Positions 7,576 through 15,815 of a DNA stretch of 42,569 nucleotides are shown here, one piece after another. The position numbers and the translations under genes were made by a program. The notes below the pieces were generated by a model. That model had not been told where the DNA came from, did not search any database, and saw only the letters and a program-made list of their open reading frames with translations. Positions within the stretch are counted from its first letter, which is position 1; every line of letters begins with the position of its first letter. Origin of the DNA: Nitrosotalea sp. (lineage in GTDB: Archaea > Thermoproteota > Nitrososphaeria > Nitrososphaerales > Nitrosopumilaceae); contig JAJPEA010000003.1 of the NCBI GenBank assembly GCA_023252335.1, positions 1 to 42,569 on the forward strand, read 5' to 3'.

Positions 7576-7821
7576 ATGTCTACTTCTGAATCAAACTCTG
7601 TAGCATGCTCTTTGCTTATCAACATGCAGGGTTGCCAGGAACTAAAAAAACTCAAACAAGGAACACAATACAAGATTGATTTGACTAATGAACCAAGTAT
7701 AACCTTCAAAGATTCAGTAGGGAACAAAAAAGAGATGAAATTCAAACAAAATTGTACTGTTACCATAACACATGAAAAGATACTTTACAACCGTGATGAT
7801 GTTATAATAAAATCAGTATAG
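7576..7821 (+). CDS. Small unknown protein with three cysteines
   Basis: 81 residues from ATG 7576 (M-S-T-S-E-S-N-S-V-A-C). The frame opens earlier at 7555, but TTTTATA at 7547-7553 is 23-29 nt before ATG 7576, which supports the later start. The rest is beta-rich (Y-K-I-D-L-T-N-E-P-S-I-T-F-K-D-S-V-G-N-K, C-T-V-T-I-T-H-E-K-I-L-Y) and could form a small OB- or SH3-like barrel. No family recognised. Confidence 0.55.
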   Translation: MSTSESNSVACSLLINMQGCQELKKLKQGTQYKIDLTNEPSITFKDSVGNKKEMKFKQNCTVTITHEKILYNRDDVIIKSV

Positions 7822-7872
7822 GGGAAATCATGAAAATACTTATGGATACCTACAGATCAAGTGGTATAATCC

Positions 7873-8004
7873 ATGGAGAACTTACTTAACAACGAAGAGA
7901 TAGATTGGCTAGTCAAGTTTTTGGCTGGAAAGGGTAGCAATGATGAGATAATTGAAAAAATAGTTCGAATAACTACCAAGCTTGAGAAAATGAGACGCAG
8001 ATAA
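7873..8004 (+). CDS. 43-residue helical protein, unknown
   Basis: ATG 7873 to TAA 8004. M-E-N-L-L-N-N-E-E-I-D-W-L-V-K-F-L is followed by A-G-K-G-S-N-D-E-I-I-E-K-I-V-R-I-T-T-K-L-E-K-M-R-R-R: two amphipathic helices joined by a Gly-rich turn, with a basic end. A TATAAT-like element lies within 10 nt upstream. The strong amphipathic pattern makes it a likely real micro-protein of unknown function. Confidence 0.5.
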   Translation: MENLLNNEEIDWLVKFLAGKGSNDEIIEKIVRITTKLEKMRRR

Positions 8005-8110
8005 TTTAGATGGCATTCTAATGCTAGCAAAGTTTTTTTTGAATATTTTTTATCTTTACATCTTGGTTTTGGCATAAAGTTTAATTCAACAACCCAGGCA
8101 AAAATAAAAC

Positions 8111-9967
8111 ATGCGAATATTACAGCTACACTGCGACTATGTCGAGTATACGCCAGTAAAAAAGGAAATAAAATCTGCTGAAGAAATTATTCCAGAATCA
8201 AAACGCCTCGAAGAGATCGTAGTTGCATTTGTAGCAGTAGAAGAGTCTGATAATGCAGATGTTGCAAAAAGGGCAATTGCTGAAATCTCTGAATCTATGA
8301 AAAAAATAGGCTGTTCCAAATTATTGTTATATCCATATGCTCACTTGAGTTCAAAGCTTGCATCTCCTACAACTGCGTTGCTTTTACTGCAAGACATGGA
8401 AAAAAATGCGCCAGGTCTTGAGGTATATCGCTCACCATTTGGTTGGACCAAATCATACAAACTCCAAGTTAAAGGACATCCGTTGGCTGAAAATTCTAAA
8501 ACGATTACAGCAGGAGATGAAAAAGAAAAAGATTCATCATCAAACGCACTAAAAGCAGAATCCAAGATCCAGTCATATTGGCACATACTTACTCCGGATG
8601 GAAAATTACATGATATTGACAAATTTAATTTTGCAAAATATCAGAATCTTGAGGTGTTGGCAAAATACGAAGCTGCTAAAAAAAGAGCAGTTGATGAACC
8701 TCCGCCTCATGTAAAATTGATGAAAAAATTAGCCATTGCAGATTATGAACCTGCATCAGATGCTGGCAACATGAGATTTTATCCAAATGGTAGACTAATG
8801 AAATCTCTGATTGAAAGATATGTGACAGATAAAGTGATGGAATATGGGGGATTTGAGGTAGAGACTCCAATCATGTATGATTCACATCATCCTAGTATGG
8901 AAAGTTATTTTCATAGATTTCCGGCACGACAATACAGTATTGATTCTGAAGGAAAACACCTCTTCTTGAGATTTGCAGCGTGTTTTGGCCAGTTCTTGAT
9001 GGCAAAAGACTTTCAATTATCGTACAAAAATATGCCATTGAAACTGTATGAATTGACAAGATATAGTTTCAGAAGGGAGCAATCTGGTGAACTAGTTGGT
9101 CTTCGAAGATTACGCGCTTTTACAATGCCTGATTGTCATGCAATGTGTACGGACATGAATCAGGCAAAAGAAGAGTTTAGGAAAAGATTTGAGTTGTCGC
9201 GTGATGTGCTAACTGGACTAGGTATTGAGAATAAAGATTATGAAATGGCAATTCGATTTACTGAAGAGTTTTACAATGAAAACAAATCACTAATTGAAGA
9301 AATTGTAGCAAAGCTAGGCAAGCCAGTGCTTGTTGAGATGTGGAAAGAGAGATTCTTTTATTTTGTACTAAAATGGGAATTCAATTATGTAGACAATCTT
9401 GGGAAAGCATCAGCATTATCTACAGACCAAATTGATGTAGAAAATGGAAAAAGATACAATATCGATTTTATGGATGATACAAACAAGCCTTTGAATCCCA
9501 TAATTTTGCATAACTCTCCTAGCGGCGCAATTGAGAGGGTGATATACACATTATTAGAAAAAGCAGCAACAGACCAAAGAGAGGGAAGAAAACCAATGTT
9601 TCCGCTATGGCTTGCCCCTACCCAAGTACGATTAATTCCCGTCAAACCAGAATTTTTGGATTATTGTGAAAAACTTGCTGACAAACTCACCGAAAATGAG
9701 ATACGCGTAGATGTTGATGACAGAAATGAAAGTGTTGGCAAGAGTATCCGAGATGCAGAGACTGAATGGATACGATACATCATAGTTATTGGTGAAAAAG
9801 AAGTCAACTCTACTACTCTGTCAATTCGAGATAGAAAATCAAAGGATCCGCATAACTTTTCAATTGAAGAATTTATCGCAAGCATCAAAGAAGAGACCAA
9901 GGGAAAACCATTCATGCGAATAAACATGGGCCGCAGTGTGGCAAAAAGACCACAAATAATGGTTTGA
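8111..9967 (+). CDS. thrS: Threonyl-tRNA synthetase, archaeal type
   Basis: 618 residues. The N-terminal ~145 residues (M-R-I-L-Q-L-H-C-D-Y-V) form the archaeal ThrRS editing domain, related to D-aminoacyl-tRNA deacylase. Class II catalytic core: motif 1 around I-E-R-Y-V-T-D-K-V-M, motif 2 F-R-R-E-Q-S-G-E-L and R-A-F-T-M-P-D-C-H, motif 3 G-A-I-E-R-V-I-Y. The C-terminal anticodon-binding domain starts near P-L-W-L-A-P-T-Q-V-R-L-I-P-V and includes R-D-A-E-T-E-W-I-R-Y. It charges tRNA-Thr in the cytoplasm and hydrolyses mis-acylated Ser-tRNA-Thr. Full length; converges on the TPR gene, 2 nt apart. Confidence 0.96.
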   Translation: MRILQLHCDYVEYTPVKKEIKSAEEIIPESKRLEEIVVAFVAVEESDNADVAKRAIAEISESMKKIGCSKLLLYPYAHLSSKLASPTTALLLLQDMEKNAPGLEVYRSPFGWTKSYKLQVKGHPLAENSKTITAGDEKEKDSSSNALKAESKIQSYWHILTPDGKLHDIDKFNFAKYQNLEVLAKYEAAKKRAVDEPPPHVKLMKKLAIADYEPASDAGNMRFYPNGRLMKSLIERYVTDKVMEYGGFEVETPIMYDSHHPSMESYFHRFPARQYSIDSEGKHLFLRFAACFGQFLMAKDFQLSYKNMPLKLYELTRYSFRREQSGELVGLRRLRAFTMPDCHAMCTDMNQAKEEFRKRFELSRDVLTGLGIENKDYEMAIRFTEEFYNENKSLIEEIVAKLGKPVLVEMWKERFFYFVLKWEFNYVDNLGKASALSTDQIDVENGKRYNIDFMDDTNKPLNPIILHNSPSGAIERVIYTLLEKAATDQREGRKPMFPLWLAPTQVRLIPVKPEFLDYCEKLADKLTENEIRVDVDDRNESVGKSIRDAETEWIRYIIVIGEKEVNSTTLSIRDRKSKDPHNFSIEEFIASIKEETKGKPFMRINMGRSVAKRPQIMV

Positions 9968-9969
9968 CA

Positions 9970-10200
9970 TCAAGACGCATCTAAATCTCGCGGGTCAAGT
10001 TGTAGTGATTTATTGAAACACTCAATGGCCTCATCATATCTTCCTAGGCCTCGCAGGGCAACTCCTTTCTTGTTGAGCAGGTCAGGATTATTTGGTTCAA
10101 GTATTATTGCTTGCTCAAAACAACTCAATGCATTCTCAAAATCTCCTTCGGTGCTAAACTGGGTGCCTTTTTTGACAAGATCTGAGGTGTTTTCGTCCAC
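9970..10200 (-). CDS. Small TPR-repeat protein
   Basis: 76 residues starting at GTG 10200. Two tetratricopeptide repeats are clear: G-D-F-E-N-A-L-S-C-F-E-Q-A-I-I-L-E-P-N-N-P-D and G-R-Y-D-E-A-I-E-C-F-N-K-S-L-Q-L-D-P-R, each with the Gly/Tyr/Ala/Pro consensus positions. Such repeats bind partner peptides; the partner is unknown. It lies 29 nt downstream of the agmatinase-family gene on the same strand, perhaps co-transcribed, and its stop nearly abuts that of thrS. Confidence 0.85.
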   Translation of the reverse strand: MDENTSDLVKKGTQFSTEGDFENALSCFEQAIILEPNNPDLLNKKGVALRGLGRYDEAIECFNKSLQLDPRDLDAS

Positions 10201-10229
10201 TGGTATAGTAATCTTGTTTCTGCCTTAAG

Positions 10230-11120
10230 TTACTTGCGGGATAAATTCATTGCAATTACTTCAGACATTAGTTTTGCAGCAACAGAAGCTGTGGCTCCAT
10301 TGTCATATGGTGGACACAATTCTACTATATCCATACACCTGATAGTATTACCTTCCAGTGCGTATATCATGTCAAATAATTCACGTGAGGTGATTCCCAT
10401 GGCCTCTGGATTGCCAACTCCTGGTGCAAATGCTGGGTCTAGTACATCCAAATCAATACTGACATAGATCTTGTCAAAAGTAGACATGAAGTCTTTGACC
10501 ATCTTTGGTCCTCTACCCTCCCTGATGTCCTTGTCTGTTACAACATTTACCTTGTGCTCTGTTTTGAACGCAAGTTCTTCTTTTACAAATGATCTTGCAC
10601 CAACATGCACAATGTTTTCAGCTCCTCGTTTTTCTATAATTCTTCTAAGGTATGCTGCATGGCTTAGTTTGATATCTGCATACTCGTCTCTTAAATCGTA
10701 ATGTGCATCAAATACAATGTATCCGGTTTCTTTTGGAAATGACATGTATGTGCCATATGTAATCAAGTGTTCTCCTCCTAAAATTATCATCTGCTTGTCT
10801 CTTGCTGCAAGCTCGGTGGTAATCTTTCCAATCATATCAAGCACTTCGGTTGCAACTACTGTGTGGTATGTATTTCCAAGGTCTTCTATGTTGACACTTT
10901 CCAAATCTACGTTAAATCTTGTTGAAAATATTTCTATATTGTTAAAGGCTTGTCGTACTGCATCTGGACCAAATCTTGTTCCAGGTCTAAATGAATGAGT
11001 CGAGTCAAAAGGAATTCCATAAACTATGGCAGATACTTCACCCTCTTCACTTGGGCTTGTTATCAGTGGATTTCGATTCATGTACAAGTCAAGAAAGCTC
11101 ATTTGTGTAAGGCTCATCAT
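10230..11120 (-). CDS. speB: Agmatinase/arginase-family ureohydrolase
   Basis: 296 residues from ATG 11120 (a second ATG follows; the frame reaches TTG 11165). Binuclear Mn motifs: G-G-E-H-L-I-T-Y-G, D-A-H-Y-D-L-R-D-E-Y, S-H-A-A-Y-L-R-R and S-I-D-L-D-V-L-D-P-A-F-A-P-G. All metal-binding His/Asp are present, so it should be active. Family members cleave agmatine to putrescine and urea, or related guanidino compounds; the thaumarchaeal substrate cannot be read from sequence. Possible roles are polyamine synthesis and urea release, the latter of interest in an ammonia oxidiser. Length is normal. Confidence 0.9.
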   Translation of the reverse strand: MMSLTQMSFLDLYMNRNPLITSPSEEGEVSAIVYGIPFDSTHSFRPGTRFGPDAVRQAFNNIEIFSTRFNVDLESVNIEDLGNTYHTVVATEVLDMIGKITTELAARDKQMIILGGEHLITYGTYMSFPKETGYIVFDAHYDLRDEYADIKLSHAAYLRRIIEKRGAENIVHVGARSFVKEELAFKTEHKVNVVTDKDIREGRGPKMVKDFMSTFDKIYVSIDLDVLDPAFAPGVGNPEAMGITSRELFDMIYALEGNTIRCMDIVELCPPYDNGATASVAAKLMSEVIAMNLSRK

Positions 11121-11296
11121 TTTGTTGTGGTATAATAATATTTCAAATCTTGATCTTTTTGGCAAATGAAAAATTGAGATTTTTGGATATGATGTGTCAA
11201 ACTATCATTTATTCTAAAATCCTCTATTTGGTGTGGAATTGAAAATAGTCTTTTTTCAGCAAGCAAAATTGTTCAGGTTTTGGATATTTGAAAAGT

Positions 11297-11464
11297 TTAG
11301 TTGCACATGACATTTCTTGCGATCAGACTACATTTTAGGTGAACCTGCTCATCGCTTGCCTTTCTACAGGTAGAACAGACAAACTGGTTTACCTCGCTAC
11401 ATACGGTGCAACGTTGGAATTCCTCCATTGTAACACCACAGTTTCTACATGAATCTTTTCGCAT
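11297..11464 (-). CDS. Small double zinc-knuckle protein
   Basis: 55 residues from ATG 11464. Cysteine pairs: C-R-N-C-G, C-T-V-C, C-S-T-C and single Cys near the end, with His in V-H-L-K-C. This fits one or two zinc sites of treble-clef/FYVE-like spacing. The frame extends to 11503, but the TATA box at plus 11486-11494 lies inside that extension and 22-30 nt before ATG 11464, fixing the start. Unknown partner; nucleic-acid or protein binding is plausible. It is downstream of polB on the same strand. Confidence 0.65.
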   Translation of the reverse strand: MRKDSCRNCGVTMEEFQRCTVCSEVNQFVCSTCRKASDEQVHLKCSLIARNVMCN

Positions 11465-11485
11465 ATATGTAATTTCTACAACTTT

Positions 11486-11494
11486 CTTTATAAA
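11486..11494 (-). promoter_or_regulatory. TATA box of the small zinc protein
   Basis: Read on the minus strand, TTTATAAAG lies 22-30 nt before ATG 11464, predicting a leaderless mRNA. It excludes the longer frame start at 11503. Confidence 0.6.
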
Positions 11495-11555
11495 TTTTAG
11501 CACTGATATACTTGATACATTAGTGTAAACATTTGAGCATTTTTAGGGTTTATAC

Positions 11556-11589
11556 TCGATTTTAACGACTTTTTTGTGGTCAAAATCGA
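11556..11589 (-). terminator. Inverted repeat after polB, possible terminator
   Basis: TCGATTTT (11556-11563) and AAAATCGA (11582-11589) form 8-bp arms around an 18-nt loop with a T/A run. The site lies 26 nt after the polB stop in minus-strand sense. Archaeal termination depends mainly on T-runs, so the hairpin may instead be part of the promoter region of the next gene. Confidence 0.35.
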
Positions 11590-11614
11590 TCAAAATGTTG
11601 ACAGTAAACCACAC

Positions 11615-14600
11615 TTATTTCCAGAAAAATTGGTCTAGTCCAGTCTGTTTTGGCTCGCCAATCAGGCTAGCAAAATCCAAGTCCATTGATGACAAAATCT
11701 GATCAAATGTACTTTCCATAAACTCCATGTATTTTGGAGTATCAATTTCATCAGGTCTTGCCATTTCCGTAGGTTTTACCCCTGGTTTGTTGATTATTTT
11801 GACATATGAAATAATGTCGCCTTTTTTTATCTCTCTTGTCTGCTCCAACTGTTTAGCAGCACGGATGTGTTGAGGGATGGTCTTGACATATTCTGCAGGA
11901 GACTTGCTAATCATTACGTTGAATGCAAGTTCTACAAGCGGAATCTGTCTTGCTTTTAATTTTTTTGCATATCCAGATATCATGTCACCAATCTTTGTTT
12001 TAGACTGGGTGAACTCTTGTTCATTTTGCACCTGCGATAATATTCCAAGTATTTCATAAAACAAATTTCTGATAAACGGAGGTGTATGAGATTTCTTTCC
12101 AGTCAGTCCTTTGACATCCACCTTGCCATCTTTTTGCACACCGAGATAGTTTTTCTTTCTCTTGCTAAACACAACATAACGATATTCCTTGTCCAAATCC
12201 AAATCTACACCAAATTCACTTTTTGCCCAGTCTACTACCTTGTGCACTTGATCTTGTGATGGTGCTTTTAAAAATAAAGAGTCAGTATTGTGCAATAAAA
12301 CATTGCCCAGTCCTCCACAAAAGTGATGATTTTTTGTTTCAAGATCATATACATATCCATTTATGTTAAATGTTTCAATTTTTTTAATAACGTCTGACTG
12401 TTTTATTCTTGGATCGTTTTTATCTTTGATTATTCGCAGTCTGCAAACATTTGACTTGTCATTTCTTATTTGTAATGAATATTCTAATCCAAGTTGTTCA
12501 AGGATTGTTATGACACCTGCCATTACAGTCTTGTGTATCTGATCAAGTATGGTCAATCCATTTACATCGGTATGTCCGTCGCCATCTAACATTCCATTAA
12601 TGAATGCCTTTTTTGCCTCAATGTTTGCGTTGATTATTGGCTGGGGAACAGCTTTTTGGTCTCCACGGTAGCAGAAAAGTCTGAAATAATCGACAAACAA
12701 TTTGTGCTCACCTTTTGGAACAAGTGCATATGTTGCAGAGCTTTTTCGTATGTCAATCAAGGTTGTTTCCAAAGCCAGGTGTTCTTGTATGATTTTTTGT
12801 GCTTTTTCCAGTATCTTCTTGTCTTGATTTACAAGTCTCCATGAATATTTGATGTTATTTTGATATGTGTACATGTTGCATGTGCCTTCTGCAACGAATA
12901 TTCCAAATAACCACCCAAGGTCTGGGTTTACATGGATTTTGGACTCTGCTTTGAACGGAATCAGATTTATCTTGTCGCCAACTTGAAGTGTTGAAGGTTT
13001 CACACTTTTTCCATTTATCACTAGGCTATGATCTTCGGTACACTCTACAAACCCTTTTCTGGTAAGAATCCTGTACCCTTTTTTCTTTACCTTGTGTCTG
13101 TATACGTATTTTATTTTTGTAAAACCTTTCTCTGTCAGAACATCAATGTCTCCAAATTTTCCATATCTTGAGCTGCTCACAGTTTTTGGCATCAATGATT
13201 CTATTGGAATCAAATCAATTGCTCCATCTTTTCTTCGAATTATTATCGGTGTGTCTGGTAATACACTGTCGCCGTACAATACATCAATTCCAAATGATTT
13301 GCATTTTTCGATTGTTTCCAAAATTGTAAATCTTCCAACTGCAGTTGTGGCTTCTGCAACAGGCAAACAATACAATGGGAATATTTCTGCGCCCATGACA
13401 CCATAGCTTGCATTCAAAATAACCTTGAGCGCTTGACTTACTACGGTATACAGTTGTTTTTGATCAGCAGAAAGATTTGGGTTTTTAGATAGACTCTTGT
13501 AATAATTCACACGCAAGTCCCGCAATGAACCAATTAGAGTAGCTGTTAGACCATTTTTCTTGGTACAAACCCAGTGTGTAGTGCCAGGTATTGTATTTGT
13601 TTTACATTCATCATGAATGCATCTTACTGTCTCATATGATAAATTTCTCACCTTGATTATGCTGGGGTACAGGCTTGCAAAGTCCATCACAGATACATTG
13701 AAGTGAATTCCTTCGGTGGGTTCAACCACTAGACCCCCGCGATATTTCTTGTCCTTTATGACTGCCTCTGTTGTTGCAGCCCCTGATTTTTGATCAAGTT
13801 CTTCTCTTCTTGGTATCAAATAGTTGTGTTTTCTATGTTCATAATAAAACAGACTTCGAATCCATTGCGATACACCCATTCTTGATATATCATCAATTGG
13901 CATGCGCCCAATTCTTGTTATGACAACAAGAAGATTCATCAACAAATCATTGTTAAAACTAGTAAGCTTTTGCGTAATTCTTGAATCGTTGAAACAATAA
14001 TTTGCCAACTCGTAAAGAGAAAGATCCTCCAGTTCTCCTTCATATTCTGTCTTGGATTCTTCAATTAGTCCTTCACAGATTGTGTTTAGTGAAAAATCAG
14101 TATACTTGTGAGAAAAGGCATAGATTTGAAATGAGCGATTAGAAAATGTCCTGTACAAATCAATGTGCACGCCTCTTTTTAGCGTAGCCGAGTCACGCAT
14201 CATTATCAAAGGTATTTCTTTTAGTGGAATCCCTAGTCTTTCTGCTCTATTATACATGAAAGGCATGTCAAATTCGTCTCCGTTGAAGGTTATAACAAAC
14301 GGATAATTTTCTAAAACCTTGAATGCGTCTCTTAGCATGTCTGCTTCCTTGTCTTCGTCATAGAAACTTATTTTGACATCCTTGGGTAGTTCATCAGTTC
14401 CCATTTGTAGTCCTGCACGCTTTAGTACAAAGACTGCCTTGTAGTCATCATTTGCACAAAATCCTATCGCAGTGATTTTTTTGTCTGCAATTTTGGGGTC
14501 TGGGATTCTTCCAGTCTCAGATTCCACCTCGATATCAAAGGTAATTCTTCGTATGTTGGGTATAGGTTGGTTGAGAAGATTTGCCCATTCGCTTATGTGG

Positions 14601-15148
14601 TTTTGAAATCCTTGCACGTCTATTATTCCGGTATTTGTTATCTTGTCAAATAGCAGACCTTTTAGTGCAAGCTGAACCTCGTCTGGTATTTGATACGAGT
14701 ATTCCTTGAGTTTACCATTCTCTATTGTATAATACCTGCCAACAATTAACGAATTGTCATAAAGATAATTTTCATAATATTTAATGTCTGATTCCCATGT
14801 ATCCATGGTGTTTCTTATGCTCTTGTCAGTCTGGGTGCCACCAATTGCAAGCGGATCTGTTACTGTAATTTTTGTCACATCAATCATTTTGTCTTTTAAC
14901 AAGTCTTCTCGCTTGATGCTTTCTAGTTTTAGCACATCAGTTCTGTTTGACAAAAATTTTAGTTCTTCTGGATCTAGTTTTGAATAGCAATATGGTTTGT
15001 GTCCAGTATTGTCAAACCAAATTTTTAGTGTCTGAGATTTTGGCTCATAAAATTTGAGTAACGCACATTTTTTTAGACCATCATATGCGGCAGAGACCAG
15101 TAATGCAGGTGACATGGTGGTTGTTACTTCTTCTATTGCACTTGACAT
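11615..15148 (-). CDS. polB: Family B DNA polymerase with an intein in motif C
   Basis: 1177 codons; 850 residues after removal of a 327-residue intein (residues 628-954). Proofreading exonuclease: T-F-D-I-E-V-E (ExoI), N-G-D-E-F-D-M-P-F (ExoII), Y-C-F-N-D-S (ExoIII). Polymerase: D-F-A-S-L-Y-P-S-I-I (A), K-V-I-L-N-A-S-Y-G (B), and Y-G-D / T-D-S (C) split by the intein between D and T. The C-terminus Q-T-G-L-D-Q-F-F-W-K is a canonical PCNA-interacting (PIP) box. Replicative or repair DNA synthesis. ATG 15148 lies 7 nt after the dCMP deaminase stop, so the two are probably co-transcribed. All catalytic residues are present once the intein is spliced out. Confidence 0.97.
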   Translation of the reverse strand: MSSAIEEVTTTMSPALLVSAAYDGLKKCALLKFYEPKSQTLKIWFDNTGHKPYCYSKLDPEELKFLSNRTDVLKLESIKREDLLKDKMIDVTKITVTDPLAIGGTQTDKSIRNTMDTWESDIKYYENYLYDNSLIVGRYYTIENGKLKEYSYQIPDEVQLALKGLLFDKITNTGIIDVQGFQNHISEWANLLNQPIPNIRRITFDIEVESETGRIPDPKIADKKITAIGFCANDDYKAVFVLKRAGLQMGTDELPKDVKISFYDEDKEADMLRDAFKVLENYPFVITFNGDEFDMPFMYNRAERLGIPLKEIPLIMMRDSATLKRGVHIDLYRTFSNRSFQIYAFSHKYTDFSLNTICEGLIEESKTEYEGELEDLSLYELANYCFNDSRITQKLTSFNNDLLMNLLVVITRIGRMPIDDISRMGVSQWIRSLFYYEHRKHNYLIPRREELDQKSGAATTEAVIKDKKYRGGLVVEPTEGIHFNVSVMDFASLYPSIIKVRNLSYETVRCIHDECKTNTIPGTTHWVCTKKNGLTATLIGSLRDLRVNYYKSLSKNPNLSADQKQLYTVVSQALKVILNASYGVMGAEIFPLYCLPVAEATTAVGRFTILETIEKCKSFGIDVLYGDSVLPDTPIIIRRKDGAIDLIPIESLMPKTVSSSRYGKFGDIDVLTEKGFTKIKYVYRHKVKKKGYRILTRKGFVECTEDHSLVINGKSVKPSTLQVGDKINLIPFKAESKIHVNPDLGWLFGIFVAEGTCNMYTYQNNIKYSWRLVNQDKKILEKAQKIIQEHLALETTLIDIRKSSATYALVPKGEHKLFVDYFRLFCYRGDQKAVPQPIINANIEAKKAFINGMLDGDGHTDVNGLTILDQIHKTVMAGVITILEQLGLEYSLQIRNDKSNVCRLRIIKDKNDPRIKQSDVIKKIETFNINGYVYDLETKNHHFCGGLGNVLLHNTDSLFLKAPSQDQVHKVVDWAKSEFGVDLDLDKEYRYVVFSKRKKNYLGVQKDGKVDVKGLTGKKSHTPPFIRNLFYEILGILSQVQNEQEFTQSKTKIGDMISGYAKKLKARQIPLVELAFNVMISKSPAEYVKTIPQHIRAAKQLEQTREIKKGDIISYVKIINKPGVKPTEMARPDEIDTPKYMEFMESTFDQILSSMDLDFASLIGEPKQTGLDQFFWK
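12287..13267 (-). mobile_element. Intein with LAGLIDADG homing endonuclease in polB
   Basis: 327 residues from Ser1 (S-V-L-P-D-T-P-I) to His326-Asn327, followed by host Thr+1. Splicing motifs: block A at the start, block B T-E-D-H (77-80), block F V-Y-D-L-E-T (306-311) and block G V-L-L-H-N. Endonuclease blocks: L-G-W-L-F-G-I-F-V-A-E-G (117-128, catalytic Glu) and F-I-N-G-M-L-D-G-D-G (222-231, catalytic Asp), so splicing and homing both look intact. Ser rather than Cys at position 1 and insertion in motif C match the known pol-c class of archaeal polymerase inteins. Confidence 0.95.
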
Positions 15149-15155
15149 GATGCCA

Positions 15156-15692
15156 TCACTTGGGGGTCAGGTTGGCATCTGGTTCCTCAAGTAGAACCTT
15201 TATCCAATGATTTATCCTGTTCTTGTCCAAAACCACTACCTCCAATCCTGCATCGTGCAATAACCCATAATCTGTTTCAGGATAGCTGCCAAGACATACT
15301 ATTTTTTTAATTCCAATTGTAATTGCCATCTTGCTACACTCTAAACATGTGACAAATGTGGTATACAGAGTAGAGTTTTTTGTACCAGACCCTACTCCAA
15401 GTATTGCACAATGCATTATGGCATTTGCTTCAGCATGGTTACACAAGCATCTATCAAGGCCTTCACCTGAGGCAACTTTGCCTTCCATTCGAAGCTGACA
15501 CCTCTTACAACCCCCTTCAAAGCAATTTTTTACCCCTGGCGGTGTTCCGTTATAACCTGTAGCAATTTGCCTGTTTTCTCGTACAATTACTGCACCTACT
15601 TGTCTTGTAATACAATTTGATCGTAATTTTGCAAGCTCTGCTTGAAGCATGAAATACTCATCCCAGGTGGGGCGGTCAAACGATTTACTCAC
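15156..15692 (-). CDS. dCMP deaminase family protein (ComEB-like)
   Basis: 178 residues. Zinc site: H-A-E-A-N-A-I with the proton-shuttling Glu, and C-L-E-C in place of the common P-C-x-x-C. An inserted Cys cluster (C-F-E-G-G-C-K-R-C, then C-L-C-N-H) is typical of the dCMP deaminase group and may bind a second zinc. The enzyme would convert dCMP to dUMP for dTTP supply. It is upstream of polB on the same strand with a 7-nt gap, coupling nucleotide supply with the polymerase. A TATA-like CTTATATTG (plus 15711-15719, minus sense) lies about 20-27 nt before ATG 15692. Confidence 0.9.
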   Translation of the reverse strand: MSKSFDRPTWDEYFMLQAELAKLRSNCITRQVGAVIVRENRQIATGYNGTPPGVKNCFEGGCKRCQLRMEGKVASGEGLDRCLCNHAEANAIMHCAILGVGSGTKNSTLYTTFVTCLECSKMAITIGIKKIVCLGSYPETDYGLLHDAGLEVVVLDKNRINHWIKVLLEEPDANLTPK

Positions 15693-15815
15693 ATGGAAAC
15701 TGTATAATGCTCCAATATAAGATTACAAATTTTTGATGTGAAAAGGAAAGAAAGCAAAGCTCAACTCTTTGTTCCAAACAAGCTTTTTACCCAGATGATG
15801 ACAATTATGAATTAA

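Noticed and set aside
7164..7766. 200-codon minus-strand frame
   Set aside because: It lies opposite three small plus-strand ORFs with better protein character and well-placed starts; its translation is Cys/Ile/Phe-rich without any domain pattern.
11877..14987. Several plus-strand frames opposite polB
   Set aside because: All are antisense shadows of the polymerase/intein coding sequence; none has a domain pattern of its own.
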